Below are positions 1-6,202 of a stretch of DNA of 6,202 bases, one piece after another (the first letter of the stretch is position 1; each line of letters opens with the position of its first letter). The stretch is taken from contig JAUXBD010000097.1 of NCBI GenBank assembly GCA_030619585.1, positions 1 through 6,202 on the forward strand, in the 5' to 3' direction. Under the pieces are notes generated by a model. That model saw only the letters and a list, made by a program, of their open reading frames with translations, did not search any database and was not told the DNA's origin. Position numbers and translations under genes: made by a program. This stretch comes from Desulfobacteraceae bacterium. Its GTDB lineage: Bacteria; Desulfobacterota; Desulfobacteria; Desulfobacterales; SURF-7.

Positions 1-225
1 AAATCTGGGTATTTTTTTCCAGGTACATGTGATAACCGACAGAAAAAATACGATAATCCACACCACAACATCTTGTATATGAGAAATCTCTGAATTTTCC
101 TTAAAAAGTTTGCATGGGACCATAGAATCTTCCAGAAAAATGTCGGCAGAATTCAGTGCCTCGGATCTGTGTTATTTAGTATCTGGGGTTTTCAAATCCC
201 GAAAAACCTTTGATATGATTATCAT
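1..225 (-). pseudogene. Possible gene remnant with one membrane helix, cut by the window edge
   Basis: Reading leftwards from an ATG at 223-225 gives 17 codons (MIIISKVFRDLKTPDTK), a TAA at 172-174, then 57 open codons in the same frame to the window edge. The open part contains an internal ATG at 121-123, preceded on the minus strand by GGAAG with a 5-base gap, which could be a ribosome binding site. The downstream part looks protein-like: an acidic stretch (SADIFLED), then a hydrophobic run of about 18 residues (DVVVWIIVFFLSVITCTW) followed by Lys/Arg, as in a membrane helix. I do not recognise a family. Two readings are possible: a decayed gene with one nonsense mutation, or the 5' end of a small membrane protein starting at 123. 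An open run of this length can also occur by chance in AT-rich DNA, so confidence is low. Confidence 0.22.
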
Positions 226-227
226 AT
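213..227. repeat. Perfect 7-1-7 AT-rich palindrome
   Basis: ATATGATTATCATAT is a perfect inverted repeat with 7-base arms and a single central T. It sits within a slightly longer imperfect palindrome, TGATATGATTATCATATATCA (starting at 211). The pattern recalls a Fur-type 7-1-7 operator (TGATAAT-n-ATTATCA) but misses one base of it, and alignment to the 19-base Fur consensus is poor. It overlaps the ATG of the minus-strand remnant. No intact gene with a clear start lies next to it, so an operator role is only a guess. Confidence 0.2.
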
Positions 228-633
228 ATCAACCAACCTTTGCCCCCACATTTTGTGTCTGATAAAAAAATTCCAAAATTATCGAGCTGCTCTAATAATC
301 ATGATAATTGTCACGTAAAATAGCAGTTGAACATTGTGTCAGTTTATGTAAAAGTTTGCTTTATAAAACCGAGTTGTTATTCATTAAGTTAATTTCGTTT
401 GATAATTCTTCAGTTTATATATGATTTAGGAAATTTGAAATTCAGGACAGAGGGTAGCTGTTAGTTAATAATATTTGGCAGTAACATCAACAGACTTTTA
501 ATTGTACCCTGTACCCAATTTCAGTTATCCCATCTTCTAATCTACTGTTCTTCCGTTCTCCTTATATTCTGTTCCCGGTCCTGCAGTTGAAGTTTCTGTT
601 TCAGCAATTGGTAGGTAGTGCCAATATTTTCTT
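226..633. other. AT-rich intergenic stretch without a recognisable gene
   Basis: This roughly 400-base stretch follows the 3' end of the helicase-nuclease gene. I see no long open frame and no RNA gene. Small details are an ATCATGAT palindrome near 298-305, a near-tandem GTACCCTGTACCC around 504-516, and a pyrimidine-rich plus strand from about 525 to 595. A weak inverted repeat, ATTGG/CCAAT (607-611 and 621-625), lies just past the helicase stop on its own strand. It has only 5-base arms and no T-tract, so it is not a convincing terminator. Confidence 0.5.
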
Positions 634-3561
634 TCAGCACCAATCCACTGGGACACGGACACTGTTTCCAGCTTTATTTCTGAAAAGAAGATATCCGTTT
701 TTCCTCCCATACAAAAATAAATCCTTTGTAATTTCTACATCTTTCCGACAGTAATCCATGATCTTTCTGATTTCCCCCTGTTTCCACCACAAAAGGGCCT
801 GAAGGCCGTTTCCGCTCTTTTTTGCCCCCAGTGTAATCTGGGCAAGGTTATCCAAAGATAGTCTGTATCCCAGATGTTTATGAACATCTTCAAGAATATC
901 AAGGGAGGGAAGAGTGTTAAAATCAAAATCAGTATGACCGGAAAGAACGCGGTTATCAAACCGTTTGTTATTAAAGCCCACGACAACATCAAGTTTCAAA
1001 AGGCGCTCTATAAAATCCGGTACCATATCTTGCGTATACTCAAAAAACCTGTCCGCCTTTGAATCATAAAGGACAATACAGCTTATACCCATGAGATCAG
1101 CCTTGTGCCATCCCCCTACCTCCTGTGCACTGCGTTGGGTTTCCACATCAAATACACCGTAGTAAAGCCTTTCAGATTTGGCTTTAATGTGAACCCCTTG
1201 CGGCACTTTCTGTACCTCGCGTTTTAAAGGTCCGGACACAGGCGTAATTGAGAGTGGAGAATACAAGTTGGAGGCAAAATGAATGCCGCCTTCCATGGGC
1301 TCTTCAGAAGATCTTATTGTCTCAAGTAAAAAAATTGCGCTCTCTTTATCTATGGGCCGATTTCCAGACCCGCATTTTGGAGAGTGCACGCACCCGGGGC
1401 ATCCTGATTCACAGGGGCATTTTTTTACTGCCGTAAGGGTGGTTTCAAGAAGCTTTTGTGCCTGTTTGAAAGCCTGCCTGCTTAAGCCGGCACCGCCGGG
1501 TACGGCATCATAAATAAACACTGCAGCGCTTTTAACCTGTTCGTGAAACGGAATGGATATTCCCCCAAGGTCGTTTCGGTCGCTGAGCACAAAAAGGGGC
1601 AGAATTCCTATGGCAGCATGTTCCACTGCGTGTATCCCCCCCATGAAATGCTTATAATCCTTTTCCGCTTTTCTTTGAATCTGCAAAGGGATCTTAAACC
1701 ATATCCCTTCTGTCTCAAATATCTGGGGCGGAAGATCCAGAGGTATTGTATTTATCTTTTTGTGGCCCCTGATCCGCCATTTTTCATACCCTGTAACCTG
1801 GTCTGTCACCTTAAGCCGCCCCCAGCAGACAGTTGTGCCCCAGACCTTTTTTTCACCCTTCAACTCCAGTATCTCAGTATCTTTATTACCCCTTACCCTT
1901 GTGTAATAATTGACCTTTGCACTTGAAACCTTTACCGTCATTGTGTCAATATCAAGACTGTCCACAATAAATGTTTCGCCCTGATGAAGGTAAACCGCGC
2001 CCGGATGTGTCTCCCTGAAAGCCCTGAAACCGTCGACCTCGCCTCTGTTTTCTCCTGACAGGCTGCAAACAATATTAAACCTGCTTCCCGTACCCCTTAA
2101 ATCAACATGTCTATGGGGGGCTTTTAGCCTTGCAAACAAAATTTTACCATCAGCGCTTCTTAAAAGTTCTCCCTTTTTTTCCAGATCCAAAGTTGTATCT
2201 CTCACAGCTTTTTCAGCCATGAACGGTTCATCTACATTTAACGGCAGTTCCGCTGCCGCACATGCAAGGTGTTTTGAAAGAATCGCAGGATTGAAAGGGT
2301 TTATCACTGCCGCCTCAGGCTTTTGCTTTATAAACTCTTTTGGATTTCGCATAAAATACTGATCAAGAGCATCGTCTCCTGCAATAAGAACCCATGATGA
2401 GTCCTGCCCGCTGCGGCCCACCCTGCCGCCTCTCTGCCATGTGGCCATGACCGAGCCGGGATATCCGACCAGAAGACAAAGATCCAGGTCTCCTATATCA
2501 ATACCCAGTTCAAGAGCGCTTGTTGAAATCACGGCAAGAAGTTCACCGTTTGAAAGTTTTTCTTCGATATCCCGTCGCTCTTCAGGCAGAAACCCGGCAC
2601 GGTATGCACTGATACGGTTTGAATAAGGCCCTGCCTTGCTGCCTGCCCAGATTGCTATAAGTTCCGCATATTTTCTCGACTGGGTATAAACGATTGTACG
2701 AAGCCCCCTGAAAAGGGCTGCCTTAAGCAAAAGTATGGCTGTTTTCGCAGGGCGTTCAACCGGGTCTATAAAAACAATATGGCGACTTCCCAAAGGCGCC
2801 CCGCTCTTTTTCACAGCCTTTACATTAAGACCGGTAAGTTTGCCGGCAAGCTCTTTCGGGTTGGCAATGGTTGCAGAGCTGAAGATAAAAACAGGAGAAG
2901 CTCCGTAATAGGCGCAAATGCGTTTAAACCGTCTGAACACCTGGGCCATATGAGACCCCATCACTCCCCTGTAGGTATGCACCTCATCTATCACAACAAT
3001 CTTAAGGTTTTTAAAAAATGTTTCCCATTGTCCATGATAGGGCAAAAGGGAAAGATGTATCATCTCAGGGTTTGTCATCAGAACATTTGGCGGGTTCTGT
3101 CTTATCTTTTTTCGATGCCATGCTGTTGTGTCACCATCATAGATCGCAGCATCCGGCTTTTTCCCACTGAAAAACGAGGCCATGTTCCGGAAATTGCGCA
3201 GCTGGTCCTGGGCAAGTGCCTTTAAGGGGAATATATAAAGAGCCCGGGTATCATGTGATGCAAGCACCTTCTCAAACACGGGAAGGTTGTATATAAGCGT
3301 CTTGCCGCTGGCGGTCGGCGTGGCCACAACAACATGCTGACCCGACCGGACATGATCAACAGCCTTTGCCTGGTGCAGGTACAGCTTTTCCACCCCGCAG
3401 CCATGCATAGCATTTTCAACCTCTTTGGGCCATGGGGTTTCAGGCTTTGCAAACGTTGCCGGGATCTTTTTCATCCTCTTGTGGAAAACCACCTGACTTC
3501 CCATTCGCAAAGATGATAAAAAAGATTGTATATACTCGTTTATATCTTCTTTTTTATTCAC
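634..3561 (-). CDS. MrfA/YprA-type DEVH helicase fused to a YprB/MrfB-type DEDD exonuclease
   Basis: A 975-residue protein, probably a cytoplasmic DNA repair enzyme. Residues about 55-240 form the first helicase lobe: Q64 in the Q-motif region, Walker A TPTASGKT (81-88), DEVH (192-195) and SSAT (228-231). Residues about 260-400 form the second lobe, with STSALELGIDIG (346-357) and QRGGRVGRSG (376-385). A DUF1998/MZB-like region covers about 640-735, with C715, C717, C721, C724 and C730; four such cysteines bind zinc in MrfA. After a linker (about 745-798) comes an RNase H-like nuclease domain: D805 and E807 (FDVET), D869 (VGFNNKRFD), and Y937-x3-D941 (YCRKD). The TPR tail of Bacillus MrfB is absent. 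Bacillus MrfA (about 750 residues) and MrfB are separate adjacent genes that repair mitomycin C damage; the same role here is inferred. The start is GTG at 3559-3561, which gives the N-terminal length usual for the family. No close Shine-Dalgarno is seen: the nearest AAGG lies 17 bases upstream. Substrate is untested. Confidence 0.93.
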   Translation of the reverse strand: MNKKEDINEYIQSFLSSLRMGSQVVFHKRMKKIPATFAKPETPWPKEVENAMHGCGVEKLYLHQAKAVDHVRSGQHVVVATPTASGKTLIYNLPVFEKVLASHDTRALYIFPLKALAQDQLRNFRNMASFFSGKKPDAAIYDGDTTAWHRKKIRQNPPNVLMTNPEMIHLSLLPYHGQWETFFKNLKIVVIDEVHTYRGVMGSHMAQVFRRFKRICAYYGASPVFIFSSATIANPKELAGKLTGLNVKAVKKSGAPLGSRHIVFIDPVERPAKTAILLLKAALFRGLRTIVYTQSRKYAELIAIWAGSKAGPYSNRISAYRAGFLPEERRDIEEKLSNGELLAVISTSALELGIDIGDLDLCLLVGYPGSVMATWQRGGRVGRSGQDSSWVLIAGDDALDQYFMRNPKEFIKQKPEAAVINPFNPAILSKHLACAAAELPLNVDEPFMAEKAVRDTTLDLEKKGELLRSADGKILFARLKAPHRHVDLRGTGSRFNIVCSLSGENRGEVDGFRAFRETHPGAVYLHQGETFIVDSLDIDTMTVKVSSAKVNYYTRVRGNKDTEILELKGEKKVWGTTVCWGRLKVTDQVTGYEKWRIRGHKKINTIPLDLPPQIFETEGIWFKIPLQIQRKAEKDYKHFMGGIHAVEHAAIGILPLFVLSDRNDLGGISIPFHEQVKSAAVFIYDAVPGGAGLSRQAFKQAQKLLETTLTAVKKCPCESGCPGCVHSPKCGSGNRPIDKESAIFLLETIRSSEEPMEGGIHFASNLYSPLSITPVSGPLKREVQKVPQGVHIKAKSERLYYGVFDVETQRSAQEVGGWHKADLMGISCIVLYDSKADRFFEYTQDMVPDFIERLLKLDVVVGFNNKRFDNRVLSGHTDFDFNTLPSLDILEDVHKHLGYRLSLDNLAQITLGAKKSGNGLQALLWWKQGEIRKIMDYCRKDVEITKDLFLYGRKNGYLLFRNKAGNSVRVPVDWC

Positions 3562-3595
3562 GCTTAAAAAAATTAGTGCCTTAATTTACTTGAAA

Positions 3596-3623
3596 ATTAA
3601 ATCAACTGATGTATATTTGTCAA
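3596..3623 (-). promoter_or_regulatory. Predicted sigma70 promoter for the helicase-nuclease gene
   Basis: Read on the minus strand, a perfect -35 TTGACA (3623-3618) is followed by a 16-base spacer and a -10 TTTAAT (3601-3596, five of six consensus bases). TG one base upstream of the -10 makes it an extended -10. Transcription would start near 3589, leaving about 28 bases before the GTG start at 3561. Its -35 coincides with that of the oppositely directed promoter. This is prediction from motifs only. Confidence 0.5.
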
Positions 3624-3646
3624 AATTCATCATGCTTTGATATTAC
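3617..3646 (+). promoter_or_regulatory. Predicted sigma70 promoter for the CNNM gene pair
   Basis: TTGTCA (3617-3622, five of six -35 consensus bases) is followed by an 18-base spacer and TATTAC (3641-3646, four of six -10 bases), with TG at 3638-3639 giving an extended -10 (TGATATTAC). Transcription would begin near 3653, upstream of the preferred TTG start at 3684 but downstream of the longer ATG start at 3609. It therefore supports the shorter form of the first CNNM protein. The -35 shares five bases with the minus-strand promoter's -35. Confidence 0.42.
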
Positions 3647-3683
3647 ACCACACATACGCTATTTCAAGGGAAAGTCGCATAAG

Positions 3684-4703
3684 TTGGAAGACTCTATTTT
3701 TCTAAAGATAATTGCAATTTTTATCCTGATCATCTTTTCAGGTTTCTTTTCAGGTTCTGAAACCGCTCTTTTCTCCCTGTCCCTTATTCAACGGGAACGA
3801 CTAAAAAAAAGCAGCAACAGGAAAATTGCCCTGATTTACAATCTCCTTTCCAACCCAAGGGAGCTTATCATAACCATTCTTATGGGCAATGATATGATAA
3901 ATATCACGGCATCTGTTATTGCCGCCAATCTTTTTGTCTCCCTTCTGGGCATAGAACACGGCAGATGGGCGGCAATTGCGGTGATGACCCCAATCACCCT
4001 TATCTTTGCCGAAATTATCCCCAAAACTCTGTTTGTTGCCCATAATGAAAGAATCGCCCCTTATATATCCATTCCCGTATACTGGTTTTCAAAATTTATC
4101 ACACCCCTTCGCTGGATTTTTGACAGAGGGGCAGGGGTAATCATTAAAATGCTGGGAATAGGAAAACATGAACCAAACCCACCGGTCATGGAGGAGGATT
4201 TTCTCGACATGGTGGACCTGAGCCACGAAGACGGGGAACTACACCTTTCAGAAAGGGACCTTATCCACAACGTGTTTGAGTTTAGTGATAAAAATATCTT
4301 TGAGGTTATGACACCCGTTGAAAAGATGTTTGCTCTGCCCCATGACATGGAAACAACCGAGATAATCAAACAGGTCAAAGGAAACCTTCACTCCAGGGTC
4401 CCTGTTTACAAAACCAATACTGATAACATAGCGGGAATTCTTTATGCAAAGGACCTTTTAAAGATTGACCTGAAAAAACTAAAGGGCAGCAAAAAGCTTT
4501 TACCCCTAATATGGCGAAAGCCATACTTTGTATCGGAAAGCCAGAAAGTAGACAGACTGTTTTACATATTAAAGAAAAAACGGATTCACATGGTAATGTG
4601 TCTGAACGAAAAGGGAAAAATTTCAGGCGTTGTCACAATGGAAGACCTACTTGAAGAGCTGTTCGGTGAAATCTATGATGAACATGAACCGGAGGGAATA
4701 TGA
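3684..4703 (+). CDS. CNNM/CorC-type transporter, DUF21 plus CBS pair, lacking the CorC_HlyC tail
   Basis: An inner-membrane protein of the CNNM/CorC (old name: hemolysin C-like) family, linked to Mg2+ export or homeostasis. Residue numbers here count from the upstream ATG at 3609. The DUF21 domain (about 28-185) has four hydrophobic segments and canonical motifs: FFSGSE (46-51), GNDMIN (93-98, with N94 and N98) and EIIPKT (135-140). Two CBS domains follow: one from MTP (234-236) through SRVPVY (262-267), the other ending in TMEDLLEELFGEI. The usual DEYGG of the second CBS is NEKGK (333-337). The chain stops right after the CBS pair, without the roughly 80-residue CorC_HlyC domain. I prefer TTG (3684, residue 26, giving 339 residues): the first 25 residues from ATG 3609 are not family-like, no Shine-Dalgarno precedes that ATG, AAGGG lies at 3666-3670, and a predicted promoter lies inside the extension. 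The gene is translationally coupled to the next one. Confidence 0.88.
   Translation: MEDSIFLKIIAIFILIIFSGFFSGSETALFSLSLIQRERLKKSSNRKIALIYNLLSNPRELIITILMGNDMINITASVIAANLFVSLLGIEHGRWAAIAVMTPITLIFAEIIPKTLFVAHNERIAPYISIPVYWFSKFITPLRWIFDRGAGVIIKMLGIGKHEPNPPVMEEDFLDMVDLSHEDGELHLSERDLIHNVFEFSDKNIFEVMTPVEKMFALPHDMETTEIIKQVKGNLHSRVPVYKTNTDNIAGILYAKDLLKIDLKKLKGSKKLLPLIWRKPYFVSESQKVDRLFYILKKKRIHMVMCLNEKGKISGVVTMEDLLEELFGEIYDEHEPEGI
4691..4703 (+). promoter_or_regulatory. Shine-Dalgarno and ATGA start-stop overlap between the two CNNM genes
   Basis: GGAGGG (4691-4696) lies three bases before the ATG at 4700-4702, and the upstream gene ends at TGA 4701-4703, giving an ATGA overlap. The spacing is short but the motif is strong. 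This fixes the second start and indicates translational coupling, which fits production of the two paralogues in matched amounts. Confidence 0.8.
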
Positions 4704-5935
4704 CCGACGGTATTAACTTAACAATAATCATCATATGCATCCTACTGCAGGGATTTTTCTCCGGCTGCGAAATGGTTCTTTTATCTTCAGATAAAATCAA
4801 ACTCAGACGAAAAAACAAAAAAAAGAGTGCCGGCGCCAGGCTTGCACTCAGTATGATCGCCAACCCCCGCTGGTTTCTTGCAACCACCAGCACAGGGACC
4901 AATATGGCTGTAATTATATCCTCTGTTATTGCTGCTGTATGGTTTGAGAGTATATTCGGCACTTTTGGCGAACTCATGACGATCGTAATAATGGCACCGA
5001 TACTTTTGATGTTCGGTGAGATACTTCCCAGAACCATATTTCAACAGCGGGCAACCCAGGCAGCGCCGAAAATCGCCCGGCCTTTCTGGATCATCTCCCA
5101 CATAATTTCACCTGTGACCTTCCTCGTGTTTTCCGTGAGCAAACTTTTTTACAGGCGTGTTGGAAGTGAATCCATTGAAAAACATAACTTTGCAACCAGA
5201 GAGGAACTGGAGCTGATACTCAACATCCCCGGCCTGGGAAGCGATGTGAAGAAAAAAGAGAAAAAACTTATCAGCAGGGTCTTTAATCTTGCCGAATCAA
5301 ATGTTGCTGATGTTATGGTGCCATTGATCAATGTCACTGCCATCTCCCACACATCAGTAGTTAAAAATGCCATAACCGTGATCAGGAAAACAGGGTTTTC
5401 AAGACTTCCCGTATATAAAGACAGGATAGACAATATCATCGGCATTGTGCACACATTTGACCTTATCGACATCCAGGATATCAACGCACCGATCCAAGGA
5501 TTTATAAAACAAGCGCCTTTTGTGCCTGAATTTAAAAGGGCTGATGCCCTTCTGATCTCCATGCAAAAAACCAGGAACACCATTGCTGTTGTTGTTGATG
5601 AGTATGGTGGCGCTACAGGGATAATAACCGTCGAAGACATACTTGAAGAGGTTGTGGGAGAGATAAGAGATGAATATGACCCCAGGGAATTCAACCTTAA
5701 AAAGATAGACGACAAAGAATTTTTGTTAAATGCCCGTATGGAGATCGAACATATAAACGAACAGCTTAACATCAATATACCAAAAGAGGATTATGAGACC
5801 CTGGGCGGATTTTTGTTAAAACGCATGGGCAAGGTCCCCCAAAAAGACGAGTTCTATATTTTTGAAAAAATAAGGTTTACCATCAAACGCTCAACCAAAA
5901 GATCTGTCTTAGATGTCCTTGTTGAGCTACCGTAG
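4700..5935 (+). CDS. Second CNNM/CorC-type protein, DUF21 plus CBS pair plus CorC_HlyC domain, altered membrane core
   Basis: A 411-residue inner-membrane protein with the full CNNM/CorC layout: a DUF21 membrane domain (about 1-150, hydrophobic segments near 5-27, 58-80, 88-112 and 125-150), a linker, a CBS pair (about 200-325) and a C-terminal CorC_HlyC domain (about 330-411). The CBS pair is canonical: MVPL (206-209), SRLPVY (234-239), DEYGG (300-304) and VEDILEEVVGEI. The membrane core departs from the family pattern. FFSGSE reads FFSGCE (19-24), GNxxxN reads GTNMAV (66-71, so T67 and V71 replace both Asn), and EIIPKT reads EILPRT (107-112). In solved CNNM/CorC structures, conserved Ser and Asn residues of the membrane domain help coordinate Mg2+. 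This paralogue may therefore be a regulatory or partner subunit rather than an independent transporter; that is inference. It lies directly behind the first CNNM gene with a 4-base overlap, and no other promoter is evident. Confidence 0.92.
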   Translation: MTDGINLTIIIICILLQGFFSGCEMVLLSSDKIKLRRKNKKKSAGARLALSMIANPRWFLATTSTGTNMAVIISSVIAAVWFESIFGTFGELMTIVIMAPILLMFGEILPRTIFQQRATQAAPKIARPFWIISHIISPVTFLVFSVSKLFYRRVGSESIEKHNFATREELELILNIPGLGSDVKKKEKKLISRVFNLAESNVADVMVPLINVTAISHTSVVKNAITVIRKTGFSRLPVYKDRIDNIIGIVHTFDLIDIQDINAPIQGFIKQAPFVPEFKRADALLISMQKTRNTIAVVVDEYGGATGIITVEDILEEVVGEIRDEYDPREFNLKKIDDKEFLLNARMEIEHINEQLNINIPKEDYETLGGFLLKRMGKVPQKDEFYIFEKIRFTIKRSTKRSVLDVLVELP

Positions 5936-6091
5936 AAGCCCTTTCAAACTCTCCCCTTTTGCCCAATTTCTGCGTCAGACTCAAATTTTAATCCTCAAAA
6001 TACTATATGTATTCCTGCGGTTAAACCTAATTTTAAAATTGGTCGCCTTCCTTGAACTTGAACAAAATTGAAGGTTTTGAAATGGCTTCTA
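5933..6091. repeat. Imperfect palindromic intergenic element beginning on the stop codon
   Basis: The outer arms TAGAAGCCCTTTCAAAC (5933-5949) and TTTTGAAATGGCTTCTA (6075-6091) are inverted copies matching at 15 of 17 positions. The first three bases are the TAG stop codon of the second CNNM gene. At the centre, AATAC-TATAT-GTATT (5999-6013) is a perfect hairpin nested inside TTTAA (5987-5991) and TTAAA (6021-6025), all centred on 6006. CCAATTT (5963-5969) can pair with AAATTGG (6036-6042), or its CAATTT with the AAATTG near 6065-6070. The structure resembles a dispersed REP- or MITE-like element. I have an impression of similar sequences between genes in Desulfobacterota genomes but cannot verify it. 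It may also fold in mRNA and protect or end the operon transcript; there is no T-tract of a standard terminator. Confidence 0.55.
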
Positions 6092-6202
6092 AGCAATAAT
6101 ACTTCAGGAAACTTCTCAATAGCTATGGACGACTGCTGGTGATAAAATTGAAAGTAGCTGACTGTTTGAGCGTGTTAGCGGATCTTAAGAAAAAACAGAG
6201 AA
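6092..6202. other. Window-edge sequence without a supported gene
   Basis: This 111-base end contains a plus-strand frame that stays open from a TAA near 6098 to the edge. It could begin at GTG 6139-6141 (MIKLKVADCLSVLADLKKKQR), but there is no clear Shine-Dalgarno and the stretch is too short to recognise. It is noted so a reader with flanking sequence can test whether a gene starts here. Confidence 0.2.

Noticed and set aside
504..516. GTACCCTGTACCC near-tandem repeat
   Set aside because: Fewer than two full 7-base units, well within chance in a 600-base spacer.
607..625. ATTGG/CCAAT inverted repeat just past the helicase stop as a terminator
   Set aside because: The arms are only 5 bases with a 9-base loop, and no T-tract follows on the minus strand.
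1165..1325. Helicase-nuclease junction as a frameshift or assembly artefact
   Set aside because: The reading frame is continuous with no stop or frame change, and both flanking domains are complete; it reads as a genuine linker.
1543..1926. Plus-strand open frame of 127 codons inside the helicase-nuclease gene
   Set aside because: It is antisense to the conserved middle of the helicase protein and its translation shows no family features.
2779..3225. Plus-strand open frame of 148 codons
   Set aside because: It is antisense to helicase motifs including DEVH and SSAT, whose conservation explains the sequence.
5149..5775. Long minus-strand open frame (208 codons) opposite the second CNNM gene
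   Set aside because: It lies wholly within a well-supported gene, is Ser/Ile/Thr-rich as expected of an antisense shadow, and has no recognisable domain.
6139..6202. Possible gene start at GTG 6139 running off the right edge
   Set aside because: Only 21 codons, no clear ribosome binding site and no recognisable protein; flanking sequence is needed to judge it.

Overview
The window reads like a low-to-moderate GC chromosomal segment of a Gram-negative, probably deltaproteobacterial (Desulfobacterota-type) organism. That placement is an inference from protein style, the paired CNNM/CorC genes and the intergenic repeat; there is no rRNA or other taxonomic marker. No phage, IS, CRISPR, tRNA or rRNA gene is visible.

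Layout. Positions 1-633 are AT-rich and mostly non-coding. The left edge holds a possible minus-strand gene remnant with one predicted membrane helix, interrupted by an in-frame TAA. Positions 634-3561 (minus strand) encode a 975-residue protein. It has a complete superfamily 2 DEVH helicase of the MrfA/YprA type (with the C-terminal DUF1998 cysteine cluster) joined to a DEDD-type exonuclease domain of the YprB/MrfB type. In Bacillus these are two adjacent genes forming the MrfAB mitomycin-damage repair pair; here they are one chain. Positions 3562-3683 are a short divergent control region in which two outward-facing sigma70-like promoters appear to share the same -35 bases. Positions 3684-4703 and 4700-5935 (plus strand) encode two CNNM/CorC-type membrane proteins (DUF21 plus CBS pair), coupled by an ATGA overlap. 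The first keeps the canonical membrane-domain motifs but lacks the CorC_HlyC tail. The second has the tail but has lost the two conserved Asn positions and one Ser of the membrane core. Positions 5933-6091 hold an imperfect palindromic repeat that begins on the stop codon of the last gene; the final 111 bases show no convincing gene.

Together: the helicase-nuclease fusion is best read as a self-contained DNA repair enzyme, and the two CNNM proteins as a heteromeric Mg2+ (or other cation) exporter or homeostasis pair. Nothing in the sequence links the two functions except the shared promoter region. The most interesting points are the MrfA-MrfB fusion, the complementary losses in the two CNNM paralogues and the interlocked divergent promoters.
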